Translations under genes and position numbers: made by a program | Shown: piece by piece, positions 52,941 to 61,957 of the stretch | How the letters are laid out: each line of letters opens with the position of its first letter | How positions within the stretch are numbered: position 1 is the stretch's first letter | From: Paenibacillus antibioticophila | GTDB lineage: Bacteria; Bacillota; Bacilli; Paenibacillales; Paenibacillaceae | Direction: 5' to 3' | DNA: 64,000 nucleotides | Assembly: GCF_000455265.1 (NCBI RefSeq) | Contig: NZ_HG005141.1 | Coordinates: forward strand, 330,815-394,814 | The notes under the pieces: model-generated | The model's input: the letters and a program-made list of their open reading frames with translations, nothing else | Database searches by the model: none | What the model was told of the DNA's origin: nothing

Positions 52941-55231
52941 TGATGTTGTTCAAAAAAATGCTGCGGGATATCAAGCATGCAAAGGCACAATTTTTGACCA
53001 TTATTATTATCGCTGCTTGCGGTGTATTTACTTTTGTAGGTGCAATTACAGTGGGAAACAGATTAGAAGAAAGTGTGAATCAGTTTTATAACAGCACTGA
53101 AATGAATGATGTATGGATAAATGTTGAGGGGGCTTCCGCCCAAGATATAGACGCAATAAAGGAGCTCCCTGGCATTGAAGCGGCGCAAGGCAGAACGGTA
53201 ATGAAGGTATTCTCTGAGAACCGGGTACTTGATTTGTTTGTTCTAAATGAAAACATATTGTCTAAACCCTATTTGGCCTCAGGTGAACCTTTTCAGAGCG
53301 AGAGCGAAGGATTATGGCTAGATCAGGAATTTGCAAAAGCTAATGGGCTTAATATCGGAGGCACGATTCAGGTTCATGCAGGAGATGGGAAATCTGTGCC
53401 CGTCAAGATCCAGGGGCTTGTATTAAGTCCTGAAAAGTTAATTGATGTATCCTCGGAAACGTTGTCTACTAGACATGATTTGTATGGCTATGCTTATATG
53501 AGTGAAGCTGCTGCATACAATATGTTTTCTTCTTCCGGGCTGAACCAGCTTTTAATCAAATTGAGACCCGAGGAAAATATACAGACATTGTTAGCAGATG
53601 TTGAGCAAGTGTTAGGGAAGAAATATGTGAACAGCCTAACCCATGAGGAGCACACTAGTACATCTGGTGCGGCAAGTCAGATTGGACAGTTCAAGACAAT
53701 TGCTTATGTGACGCCAATGCTATTTTTCCTGCTAGCAATCCTTGTTGTCATTAGTACTATGAGCCGCCTTATTACGAATCAACGAGTTCAGATTGGAACA
53801 TTGATGTCACTAGGCGTCCCTGTTCGAACAATTAAATGGCACTACTTATCGTACGGTCTTTTTCTAGGCATTACAGGCGGTTCTATCGGTTTGATTGCAG
53901 GCTATTATGTTATTCCCGCGATTTTTATGGGAACATTGCACCGATCCTTTACATTGCCGCGTTGGTCAGAGTCATTTCCCATTGAAACGTTGTGGTCTAT
54001 TGCTGCAGTCAGCGGCTGCTGTGTACTTGCAGTCTTATTTGCATGTCGGGGCAAGTTAAATGCGTTGCCTGTCATTGTGTTGAAGGGGGAGGCTCCTTCC
54101 AGACCAAAGAAATCATTAATGGAGTCGATTGTTCATTCTAAAGCTACATTTTCTTTTCAGCGATTGTGGCTGCTGCGGAACTTACGTTCTCGCAAGGTTC
54201 GCGGGGCAATGGGGATTGTTGGCTCGTTTGGTTGCGCCTTTTTGATTCTTTTTGGCTTCGCCAATATCGATACAAGCAATAAATCCATTGAGGTAGAATT
54301 TGATCGCCAATATTTATATGAGTATAAGGCAGATCTCTTAGCACTGAATGCTGAGCAAGCACAAAACACAAATTGGAATCAAGCAGGGATCCAGCCCATT
54401 CAGGAAAGAAGAGTTGTCATAAAATCTGCGGCTGCTCAGCGTAATTTGCCTGTTACGATTATTGGAAGCGGGGATTACATTAATCTTGATGTCACAAGTC
54501 CGGATGTCATGCCTGTACCTGAATCTGGAGTTGTGTTATCTCGGAAAATGGCGGATGTATTAGGCGTAAAGGCGGGAAGTGCTGTTTCCCTGCGAATTGA
54601 CGGGGGACAGTGGAAGGAAATTGTTGTATCCGAGACCATACAATCGCCCGTTGCAGATCGAATGTTTGTGTCTGAGGCAGCATGGCGACAGCACGGGGAG
54701 ATCTTTGTCCCTAATGCATTATTGTTAGGGGATCAAGCAGCAATGCAAGCGGCCAAGGAGCATTATCCTGTGACACAGATCATCGCCAAAGAGGATATGA
54801 AGGAAGCAAATCGAGCCTTGAACGAGGGTGTCTTTGCTTCTGCCGCAGGGCTTACCATTGCAGCGATTTTCCTTGGTATTGCTGTGATTTATAGTCTTGG
54901 TCTTATCAACTTGACGGAGATGTCGAGACAATTTGCAACATTAAAAGTGCTGGGCTTTTACCACCGTGAAATTCGCAAGCTGTTGTTCCAAGAAAGCTTT
55001 CTCCTCACTGCGATTGGTATCATTCTAGCATTGCCTGCGGGTTGGGGAGCAATTCATTTGCTGGATCAAGCTAATATGAGTGAAGGACTGATGTTATTTC
55101 CTAAAATCAAGCTCACTAGTTATTTGACAGCCATTGGACTAACGCTGCTGTGCTCCTTTATCGTCAATATGTTAATGAGCAGAAAGTTGAAGGACATCGA
55201 CATGGTAACCTCCTTAAAGTCGGCAGATTAA
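52940..55231 (+). CDS. FtsX-domain ABC permease
   Basis: A 763-residue protein with an N-terminal helix (about 18-38), a large extracellular domain, and a FtsX domain of three helices (about 255-370). A central helix near 425-440 (GIVGSFGCAFLILFGFANI), a second extracellular domain and a final FtsX domain (about 640-750) follow. The duplicated arrangement resembles MacB/LolC-like permeases with two modules. The substrate is unknown; export or extraction of a lipid or antimicrobial is likely. It closes the TetR operon. Confidence 0.9.
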   Translation: MMLFKKMLRDIKHAKAQFLTIIIIAACGVFTFVGAITVGNRLEESVNQFYNSTEMNDVWINVEGASAQDIDAIKELPGIEAAQGRTVMKVFSENRVLDLFVLNENILSKPYLASGEPFQSESEGLWLDQEFAKANGLNIGGTIQVHAGDGKSVPVKIQGLVLSPEKLIDVSSETLSTRHDLYGYAYMSEAAAYNMFSSSGLNQLLIKLRPEENIQTLLADVEQVLGKKYVNSLTHEEHTSTSGAASQIGQFKTIAYVTPMLFFLLAILVVISTMSRLITNQRVQIGTLMSLGVPVRTIKWHYLSYGLFLGITGGSIGLIAGYYVIPAIFMGTLHRSFTLPRWSESFPIETLWSIAAVSGCCVLAVLFACRGKLNALPVIVLKGEAPSRPKKSLMESIVHSKATFSFQRLWLLRNLRSRKVRGAMGIVGSFGCAFLILFGFANIDTSNKSIEVEFDRQYLYEYKADLLALNAEQAQNTNWNQAGIQPIQERRVVIKSAAAQRNLPVTIIGSGDYINLDVTSPDVMPVPESGVVLSRKMADVLGVKAGSAVSLRIDGGQWKEIVVSETIQSPVADRMFVSEAAWRQHGEIFVPNALLLGDQAAMQAAKEHYPVTQIIAKEDMKEANRALNEGVFASAAGLTIAAIFLGIAVIYSLGLINLTEMSRQFATLKVLGFYHREIRKLLFQESFLLTAIGIILALPAGWGAIHLLDQANMSEGLMLFPKIKLTSYLTAIGLTLLCSFIVNMLMSRKLKDIDMVTSLKSAD

Positions 55232-55258
55232 ATTCAGTTGGGAAAGCCGGCTTTTTTT
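55216..55258 (+). terminator. Rho-independent terminator overlapping the permease end
   Basis: AAAGTCGGC (within the last codons) pairs with GCCGGCTTT, with one G-U pair, and runs into seven Ts. Confidence 0.75.
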
Positions 55259-55298
55259 GTTACAATAGTTGAAAATCATTGTCGTAAAGGGGATCAAT

Positions 55299-56690
55299 AT
55301 GGAATTCATCAGTACTAGAGGGAAGACCGCAGGCCTCGGCTTTATCGATGCCGTTCTGATGGGACTCGCCGACGATGGCGGATTGCTCGTACCGAAGGCA
55401 ATTCCGCAAGTGTCAGGGGATACCTTGGCCAAGTGGCAGCAGCTAAGTTATCCGGAGCTGGCGTTAGAGATTATGTCGCTCTATGTGGATGGTGAGATTC
55501 CGCGTGATGAGCTGAAGGCGCTGATAGATAGCAGCTACTCTACTTTCCGCAGCAAGGACGTTACCCCGGTTCGCAAGCTCAAGGATGATCTGTACGTGTT
55601 GGAGCTGTTCCACGGGCCGACATTTGCCTTCAAGGATATTGCCCTGCAATTTCTGGGGAATCTGTACTCGTATATTTCGCGTAAGAATCATTCTATCATT
55701 CACATCCTTGGAGCTACATCCGGGGATACTGGCGCTTCGGCCATCGAGGGCGTAAGGGGCAAGGAAGGCATCAAAATTTGCATTCTCCATCCCAAGGGCA
55801 AGGTCAGCAAGGTGCAGGAGCTGCAAATGACAACGGTGGATGACCGGAATGTATTGAATCTGGCTGTAGACGGCAATTTCGATGACTGTCAGCGAATCAT
55901 CAAGGAACTGTTCGCAGATGTCAGCTTCAAGAATGAATACCATTTGCGGGCGATCAATTCCATTAACTTCGCACGGATTCTGGCGCAAACCGTCTACTAC
56001 TTCTACGCTTACTTTGAACTGCTCAATCATGGCGTGACGGGTCCGATCCATTTCAGCGTTCCAACCGGAAACTTTGGGGATATCTTTGCCGGTTATCTGG
56101 CGAAAAAGATGGGCCTTCCCGCAGGCAAGCTGATCCTCGCCACGAATGAGAACAATATCCTCGAGCGCTTCGTAAATGATGGCCTCTACCGGCCGGGCGA
56201 GTTCCACATGACCTATAGTCCGTCGATGGATATTCAGGTTGCAAGCAACTTTGAGCGTTACCTCTACTATCTGCTGGGTGAGGACGGAGCGGCCGTATCC
56301 GCCCGGATGGAAGCATTCCGCGCCGAGGGGCGCATCGCCGTAGAGGGAGATCTGCTTGCTAAGGTGCAGCAGGATTTTGCTGCCGCAAGTGTTGAGAATG
56401 ACGATTGCCTGGCTACAATTGGACAGGTACACGATGATGAAGGCTATCTGCTTGATCCGCATACCGCTTGCGGTGTCGCGGCTGCCGGGCAGCTTGGCGC
56501 TCGGGGAGAGGCTACGGTCGCACTTGCTACTGCGCATCCAGCCAAATTTAACGAGGCTATTGAGCTGATCCAGATTGAACAGACCTTCCCGGCGCAAATT
56601 CAGGCACTGTTCGATAAGACGCAGCACCAGAAGCAGGTCAGCGGCACAAATGAAGCCGTGAAGGCAGAGTTGCTTCAATTTTATTCCTAA
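55299..56690 (+). CDS. thrC: Threonine synthase
   Basis: A 463-residue PLP enzyme that converts O-phosphohomoserine to threonine. The N-terminal FISTRGKTAGLGFIDAVLMGLADDGGLLVP is typical of the longer class. The PLP lysine is in PTFAFKDIALQF; GATSGDTGASAIEG is the phosphate-binding and substrate loop. The ATG at 55299 follows AAAGGGG. It stands apart from other hom/thr genes here. Confidence 0.95.
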   Translation: MEFISTRGKTAGLGFIDAVLMGLADDGGLLVPKAIPQVSGDTLAKWQQLSYPELALEIMSLYVDGEIPRDELKALIDSSYSTFRSKDVTPVRKLKDDLYVLELFHGPTFAFKDIALQFLGNLYSYISRKNHSIIHILGATSGDTGASAIEGVRGKEGIKICILHPKGKVSKVQELQMTTVDDRNVLNLAVDGNFDDCQRIIKELFADVSFKNEYHLRAINSINFARILAQTVYYFYAYFELLNHGVTGPIHFSVPTGNFGDIFAGYLAKKMGLPAGKLILATNENNILERFVNDGLYRPGEFHMTYSPSMDIQVASNFERYLYYLLGEDGAAVSARMEAFRAEGRIAVEGDLLAKVQQDFAAASVENDDCLATIGQVHDDEGYLLDPHTACGVAAAGQLGARGEATVALATAHPAKFNEAIELIQIEQTFPAQIQALFDKTQHQKQVSGTNEAVKAELLQFYS

Positions 56691-56694
56691 CAAC

Positions 56695-56739
56695 AAAGGG
56701 GCTTAACCAGCGATGCGTCCGGTTAGGCCCCTTCTTTTT
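56695..56739 (+). terminator. Rho-independent terminator after thrC
   Basis: AAAGGGGCTTAACC pairs with GGTTAGGCCCCTT (one bulge), followed by CTTTTT. Confidence 0.85.
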
Positions 56740-56767
56740 CAACTACCTAATAAGGAGTGTCCGCCAT

Positions 56768-57355
56768 ATGAATACTGTCCGTTGTGCCTGGGTTAATTCC
56801 GATCCGTTATACATCTCCTACCATGACGAAGAATGGGGCAAACCGGTTCGCGATGACCGGAAGCTGTTCGAATTGCTGATTCTGGAGGGAATGCAGGCCG
56901 GGTTAAGCTGGTACACGATCCTGAAGAAGCGCGAGCATTTTCGTGAGGCATTCGACCAATTCGATCCCCATATGATAGCCCAGTACGGTCCTGAGAAGGT
57001 CGAAGAGTTGATGAAAAACTCCGGGATTATCCGCAACCGCCTGAAGATCCAGTCCGTGATTACGAATGCGCACATCTATTTGGAGATCATGGAGGATCCG
57101 GAATCAGGCAGCTTTTCCGAGTACTTATGGAGCTTCACGGGCGGTGAACCGGTCATCAACAACTGGACAAATATTAAAGAGGTCCCAGCTTCGACCCCGG
57201 TGTCCGATGCCATGAGCAAGGCGCTTAAGAAGAAAGGCATGAAATTCGTCGGCTCTACGATCCTGTATGCCTTCATGCAGGCCTCTGGAATGGTGAATGA
57301 CCATACCGTCGATTGCCTGTGCCGGCAGGAAGCGGCTGCATCGGGCCAAAAATAG
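56768..57355 (+). CDS. tag: DNA-3-methyladenine glycosylase I
   Basis: A 195-residue Tag protein that removes 3-methyladenine from DNA. Typical blocks are RCAWVNSDPLYISYHDEEWG, FELLILEGMQAGLSWYTILKKR and the C-terminal VNDHTVDCLCR. The zinc ligands are an N-terminal Cys and His and a C-terminal His and Cys. AAGGAG lies 10 nt before ATG. Single gene. Confidence 0.95.
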   Translation: MNTVRCAWVNSDPLYISYHDEEWGKPVRDDRKLFELLILEGMQAGLSWYTILKKREHFREAFDQFDPHMIAQYGPEKVEELMKNSGIIRNRLKIQSVITNAHIYLEIMEDPESGSFSEYLWSFTGGEPVINNWTNIKEVPASTPVSDAMSKALKKKGMKFVGSTILYAFMQASGMVNDHTVDCLCRQEAAASGQK

Positions 57356-57385
57356 CCTGGAAGATCAAACTCCCGGAACTGTCCG

Positions 57386-58627
57386 TTATTCCACCTTCAC
57401 AACGAGCTCTGCCCAGAGTATGGAAGTCGGCTCCGATTCAGGCATCGGAATGTAGCGGGGACTATAAACCTGCAGCAGATAGTCTCCAGGCTCCGGGAAA
57501 AAGACCTTGCCATTAAATTCGCCTTCCGAGATCGGCAAGGCCGCAGTGTTAATCGTCTTGTACCCTGGCTTTCCGGAATCATTGCGGTTAGACTCGTATC
57601 GTTGCTGAATGATCGTCAGCTCGTCTAGGCCGGAACCAGCCTTCTTGAGTCCCCCGGCCAAAGTCAATTCCTTGCCGGCATTCAGCTTCACATATCCGGA
57701 TTCCGGCAGAAGGAGTTCGACATATTCCGAGCCTTGCTCCGAAAATGATACCGGAATCTGCTCCGAATGCTCCACAGTCCGCGTGACCGAGAAATCAGCC
57801 GCCCCAACAGAGACCGCATACAACCTGAGCGGGTTCACTCCCGGCCGCAATTCCACGGTATATTCCATCCGGTTATAGATCCGGCCGTCCATAGCAATTC
57901 CGCTGCCCGTCTGCCGCCCGGTGCCGCCGCCCCAGGCCCCGCTGCCATAGGAGGTCAAAATCTGCGGCGTATACATCTCCTGCTGGTACAGGACGGAGAA
58001 GGTCGCCTGCGTGCCCTCCGTTTCCTGCAGTTGCTTGGTTACTTCAATAAACTTCTCACTCCACTCCAGCACCAGTCTCCCTTGATCCGTTGTTGCGGCA
58101 ATTCCGAGCAGCGAGAGAGACTTGACCGGAATATACACCCTTCCTTCGGACAAGAACAGCTCCGGAATTGCAGCCCCTTCAAGCGGATTTCCGTTCGGGC
58201 GAAAGACTCCGGAAGAGCCCGCCCGAAAGATGAGCTCCTGCCACGATGGAGACAGCTCCGGCTTCATGGTGACTGCAGCCTCCTGCTTCTGTGCATCCCA
58301 ACCGACCGATGCGGCGGCTCCGCCCAGCTTCAAGGTGCGCAGCGATATATACATATGCCCGTCCCGCAAGCTTGCGGGGTCGACCTGAACCTCAGCCCCG
58401 TCGAGGTTCGCCTTCGTCTTGTCTGATCCAAGTTCCATCATCATCCGATGCTTGATCAGGTATATTTTCGCGATATCCGATTCGCTCTCTAGCCTATTTG
58501 TTGTCTCATCCGATGGCGCCAGTGCTGCCAAGCTTGATACATGCGGACTCGGATCGCCAGCCAGCGCGTTCGTACCGGACAGAACCAATGCCGCCGAAAA
58601 GATCATGATGCCGACGAGCTTCTTCAA
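57386..58627 (-). CDS. Secreted protein with copper-amine-oxidase-type stalk domain
   Basis: A 413-residue protein with signal peptide (KKLVGIMIFSAALVLSGTNALA). Residues 70-190 hold a repeat pattern of Cu_amine_oxidN1 stalk domains (MYISLRTLKLGGAAASVGWDAQKQEAAV; VYIPVKSLSLLGIAATTDQGRLVLEW). The C-terminal 220 residues look beta-rich and are not recognised. TTG start with AAGGAGG at 8 nt. It lies 54 bp after the histidine kinase on the same strand, so it may be in its operon and act in cell-wall maintenance (inference). Confidence 0.75.
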   Translation of the reverse strand: MKKLVGIMIFSAALVLSGTNALAGDPSPHVSSLAALAPSDETTNRLESESDIAKIYLIKHRMMMELGSDKTKANLDGAEVQVDPASLRDGHMYISLRTLKLGGAAASVGWDAQKQEAAVTMKPELSPSWQELIFRAGSSGVFRPNGNPLEGAAIPELFLSEGRVYIPVKSLSLLGIAATTDQGRLVLEWSEKFIEVTKQLQETEGTQATFSVLYQQEMYTPQILTSYGSGAWGGGTGRQTGSGIAMDGRIYNRMEYTVELRPGVNPLRLYAVSVGAADFSVTRTVEHSEQIPVSFSEQGSEYVELLLPESGYVKLNAGKELTLAGGLKKAGSGLDELTIIQQRYESNRNDSGKPGYKTINTAALPISEGEFNGKVFFPEPGDYLLQVYSPRYIPMPESEPTSILWAELVVKVE

Positions 58628-58681
58628 TATTCGTACCTCCTTACCCCTTTTATTGCCTAGACGGAGATAAATGGAGAAAGG

Positions 58682-60043
58682 TTACGACAGTTGCTTGGAA
58701 TTAGCCTGGTCCCGGGGAAGCCGGACCTGGAAGACGCTTCCCTCGCCGAGCTCGCTCTCCGCTGTAATCTCTCCGCCGTGGGCCCGGACATATTCGGCCG
58801 CAATGGCCAGACCCAGTCCGCTGCCCCCGCTGTGCCGATCCCTCGAAGGGTCCGCCCTGTAAAATCTTTGGAACAGATGCGGCAAATGCTCGGGAGCAAG
58901 CCCGATTCCGGTATCAGCAACCGAGACGAGCAAATCATCGGGCTCCGCGGCAACCGTTACTTCAATAGTCCCGCCCGAAGGCGTGTAGCGAATCGCATTC
59001 ATCAATAGATTGAGGAAGACTTGGGTCAATCGGTGCCTGTCCCCCAAGCATAACGGCGGCTGACCGCTCGAGAAAGCAGGCCGTGTGCTAAGCGTAATCG
59101 TTAGTCCGTGCTCTTCCGCCTCCAGCCGCACCTTCTCCACAATCCGCCCGAGCAGCTCGGCGATGTCTACCGGCTCCTTTTGCAGAATCAATTGGTCTGC
59201 CTCCGCCCGGGACAGCTCTTGCAGCTCGTTGACGATCCGTTCCAGCCGAATCAGTTCATCCTGAAGCGGAAGCAGCTGCTCCGGCGGCACCGGCCTGCCG
59301 CTCTGCTGATAGTAATCCAGGCGCCCCCCGATAATCGACAGCGGCGTCCGAAGCTCATGGGCAATGTCGGCGGTCATCGTCTTCCTCGCATGCTCCGCCT
59401 GTTCCAGTCCGGCTGACAGGTTGTTCAGCGCAGCAGCGATCCTGCTGAATTCGTCCTTGGAATCCACCTTCACCTTGGCCTGATATTGACCGGCCCCAAG
59501 CTGGTCGATCACCGGAATCATCCGGCGGATCGGAGCCGTAAGATGACGCGCCAAGCCGTAAGCCGCAACCAGGGCCACCGCGGTTAGCAACACGGCGAGC
59601 CCTACCAGGAGAAACACCAGAGAATCTCGAAAAGCATATTTGAATAATCCGACAAAATGGATCGCCGAATTCGCATAATAGATGGTCCAGGTACGTCCGT
59701 CCTCAGTAGTCACGTTCTTCTTCATGCCGAAGCGCTCCAGCGCACGGTCCCCGAGCTCGCCGATCCGCGCAGCAGACTCGCCATTCGCATCGATAATCAG
59801 CACACTGTCATTGTCATTATTCAAGGGAAACCGCTCCGTCTCAAGCAGATCGCTCCAGCCTGAAGCCTCGTCGTACATCGATACCAGCTGACCCACGGCC
59901 CGGTCCATCACTTCACGCTGTGTCGCTTCCGCCATTTGGCTCATCAGCCGATCCACGACCGAATACGTACCGGCAAAGGATAGCGCCCCCATCACAAGCA
60001 GCAGCATGGAGAAACCGAGGAACATTTTGCGGCCGACACTCAT
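58682..60043 (-). CDS. Sensor histidine kinase (HAMP, BaeS-like)
   Basis: A 453-residue kinase with helices near 8-28 and 140-165 and an extracellular domain of about 110 residues. HAMP follows (LARHLTAPIRRMIPVIDQLGAG), then the H-box ADIAHELRTPLSIIGG, N-box LLMNAIRYTP, G1 VADTGIGLAPEHL and G2 SGGSGLGLAIA. It overlaps the response regulator gene by 4 bp (ATGA), so the pair is translationally coupled. Signal unknown; probably cell-envelope stress. Confidence 0.92.
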   Translation of the reverse strand: MSVGRKMFLGFSMLLLVMGALSFAGTYSVVDRLMSQMAEATQREVMDRAVGQLVSMYDEASGWSDLLETERFPLNNDNDSVLIIDANGESAARIGELGDRALERFGMKKNVTTEDGRTWTIYYANSAIHFVGLFKYAFRDSLVFLLVGLAVLLTAVALVAAYGLARHLTAPIRRMIPVIDQLGAGQYQAKVKVDSKDEFSRIAAALNNLSAGLEQAEHARKTMTADIAHELRTPLSIIGGRLDYYQQSGRPVPPEQLLPLQDELIRLERIVNELQELSRAEADQLILQKEPVDIAELLGRIVEKVRLEAEEHGLTITLSTRPAFSSGQPPLCLGDRHRLTQVFLNLLMNAIRYTPSGGTIEVTVAAEPDDLLVSVADTGIGLAPEHLPHLFQRFYRADPSRDRHSGGSGLGLAIAAEYVRAHGGEITAESELGEGSVFQVRLPRDQANSKQLS

Positions 60044-60744
60044 AGCGGTTCCTTTCCGGACAGGGAGAACCGATATCCGAATCCGTATACGGTCTGGATA
60101 TAGACGGGGTGCGCCGGGTCCTCCTCTACCTTTTTACGGAGACGGCTTATATGGGCATCCACTGTGCGTTCGTCGTTCAGCAGATCATCCGGCAGTGCCA
60201 GCTGAAGCAGCTGCAGACGGCTGTAGACCACTCCCGGCCGGTCGGCCAAGGTGGTCAGCAGCTTGTATTCCGTTGGCGTTAGGAGCAGTTCTTCGTCTCC
60301 CCGCCATACGCGGTATTCCGCATGAGAGATCGTCAAGCCGCCCCGCTGCAGCAGCTGCGGTTCGGGATGTTCCTCCTGCTTGCGCACCCGCCTTAGCACG
60401 GAGCGAATTCGAGCAGCCAGCTCCCTTAACGAAAAAGGCTTGGTCATATAATCATCAGCCCCGATTTCAAGGCCGACCAATTTATCCGCTTCCTCCGTTC
60501 TGGCCGTAAGCATGATGATGCCCGCATCGCTGAACTTACGCAGCTCGGTGCAGACCTCAAGCCCGTTCATTTGCGGCATCATCCAATCCAGCACAATCAA
60601 ATCCGGCTTCAGCTCACGCGCTATGCGCAGCGCCTCCCGGCCATTCGCCGCCGTCCGTACGGCATACCCTTCCTCCTCCAGGAATGGCCTGACAAAATCA
60701 AGCACCTTCTGCTCGTCGTCCACGATCAACAGTTCATAAGCCAC
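60040..60744 (-). CDS. Response regulator, OmpR/PhoB family
   Basis: A 234-residue regulator with a receiver domain (IVDDE, Asp in LIVLDWMMPQMNG, Lys in MTKPFSL) and a winged-helix domain (LTPTEYKLLTTL, RTVDAHISRLRKKVEEDPAHPVYIQTVYGFGYRF). The GTG at 60744 is favoured because AGGAGGG sits 8 nt upstream; a frame opening at 60768 lacks a site. Its operon is regulator, kinase, stalk-domain protein. The divergent gene at 60920 may be a target. Confidence 0.92.
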   Translation of the reverse strand: MAYELLIVDDEQKVLDFVRPFLEEEGYAVRTAANGREALRIARELKPDLIVLDWMMPQMNGLEVCTELRKFSDAGIIMLTARTEEADKLVGLEIGADDYMTKPFSLRELAARIRSVLRRVRKQEEHPEPQLLQRGGLTISHAEYRVWRGDEELLLTPTEYKLLTTLADRPGVVYSRLQLLQLALPDDLLNDERTVDAHISRLRKKVEEDPAHPVYIQTVYGFGYRFSLSGKEPL

Positions 60745-60919
60745 GCACAATCCCTCCTCTTCCCCCATTATGCCACAGGATCAGGTCCGTCACTTGCAAT
60801 TCTCGGCATTTCATGGAGACCGTACAGGATCGTCATAAGTTCACAACATTCTCCCGGTATGATGAATTCAGATCACAGTTCATCGATCATCACTACCTGC
60901 CAAGGAGGCTGCATTTATT

Positions 60920-61372
60920 ATGAATCAACGAATAAAAAGCTTTACCGGTCTTTCCCTGCCTATCCTGGTGATATTGGCCGCACTGGGCGCACCTCGCGTC
61001 TTCTTCCACGACCTCCATCTCGTGGATCCACACGGTACGCTGAATCTGCTTCTCGCCGTGGTGCCGTTTATCTTGTGGATCGGCTTTGTACTGGTCAGCA
61101 AGACAAATAAGCCGTTTCAGGCTTTGCTTACCATCGGCATGATCTATGGGCTGTATCTAGGCGTAATCCATCTTGTACTCTGGGTATTTGCCTTCGATAC
61201 CCCGCCGGTGCTGGGCGGCAATCTAAGCGGAATGGCCCCGGCATTACAGGCGGTTCTGATGAGAGGCTTCATGCTTATCAGCAGCTTGGTGACCGGTGCT
61301 TTCACTGGTGCTGTCACAGGGCTGGTCGGCTGGCTGCTGCATCTGGTTCTGTATAGCCGACGCCAGCAATAA
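60920..61372 (+). CDS. Small integral membrane protein, unknown family
   Basis: A 150-residue protein with four predicted helices (about 10-25, 42-60, 68-90, 115-145). I do not recognise the family. AAGGAGG lies 11 nt before ATG. It is divergent from the two-component operon, a common place for a target gene. A bidirectional terminator follows. Confidence 0.75.
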   Translation: MNQRIKSFTGLSLPILVILAALGAPRVFFHDLHLVDPHGTLNLLLAVVPFILWIGFVLVSKTNKPFQALLTIGMIYGLYLGVIHLVLWVFAFDTPPVLGGNLSGMAPALQAVLMRGFMLISSLVTGAFTGAVTGLVGWLLHLVLYSRRQQ

Positions 61373-61399
61373 GGCATGCCGCCCATGATCCGCACGCAC

Positions 61400-61427
61400 A
61401 AATACCCGCCCTTCCGGCGGGTATTTT
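61400..61427. terminator. Rho-independent terminator (bidirectional)
   Basis: AAATACCCGCC-CTTCC-GGCGGGTATTT, a perfect 11-bp stem between converging genes. Confidence 0.88.
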
Positions 61428-61494
61428 GCGGCTGTATACTGTTGCCAAACACTTCTAATCTGATGATGCCAGAAAATGAGTCATCTTTTGCATC

Positions 61495-61785
61495 CTAAGG
61501 CTTCTGCTTCCGCCCGGACAGCTGCTCCTGTGCCATTCTGACCATCTCGCGAACCATGGAGCCCCCGATTCGTCCGCCGATCTGTCCCGCTTCTTCCGTA
61601 GTCAGTTCTCCGTTCTCCCCATCCGTACGAAGGGGAACGCCAAGCTCTTTGGCTACCTCATACTTCACGTCATCCGGCCTATTCGGATCTACCCGGTAGC
61701 CCTCCTGTTTCATCACTTCCGCCTTGAAGGCTTGCATGCCGCGTTCCGATCCCGGAACGGCATATCTACGGCTTCTTCTCGACAA
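61495..61785 (-). CDS. Alpha/beta-type small acid-soluble spore protein
   Basis: A 96-residue DNA-binding spore protein that saturates spore DNA and protects it from UV. Conserved blocks are KYEVAKELGVPL and LTTEEAGQIGGRIGGSMVREMV. The N-terminal 40 residues are longer and more basic than in the usual 60-75 residue proteins. TTG start at 61785 with GGAGGG at 7 nt. The GPR protease site region is near LTTEEAG. This gene marks the organism as an endospore former. Confidence 0.9.
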   Translation of the reverse strand: MSRRSRRYAVPGSERGMQAFKAEVMKQEGYRVDPNRPDDVKYEVAKELGVPLRTDGENGELTTEEAGQIGGRIGGSMVREMVRMAQEQLSGRKQKP

Positions 61786-61957
61786 TGGGAACCCTCCTTT
61801 ATATGTTTGGGCTTAAGATTCCCCAAAACAGGATGACATATCCCCTCTAACTTTTTCGAGCATTTTCGTCAATTGGATACATTTTCCCCCACAACTAATG
61901 TGAGTCTCCCTGCGTTTAACCTTATATAACTAAATTTGGCATAAAGGTGATGCATAT

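Noticed and set aside
55464..56696. Long open frame opposite thrC
   Set aside because: A shadow of a well-conserved gene; the frame has no ribosome site and no family features.
61786..61860. Sigma-G promoter before the spore protein gene
   Set aside because: The only CATATAA-like -10 lies against the ribosome site, leaving no room for a transcript start.
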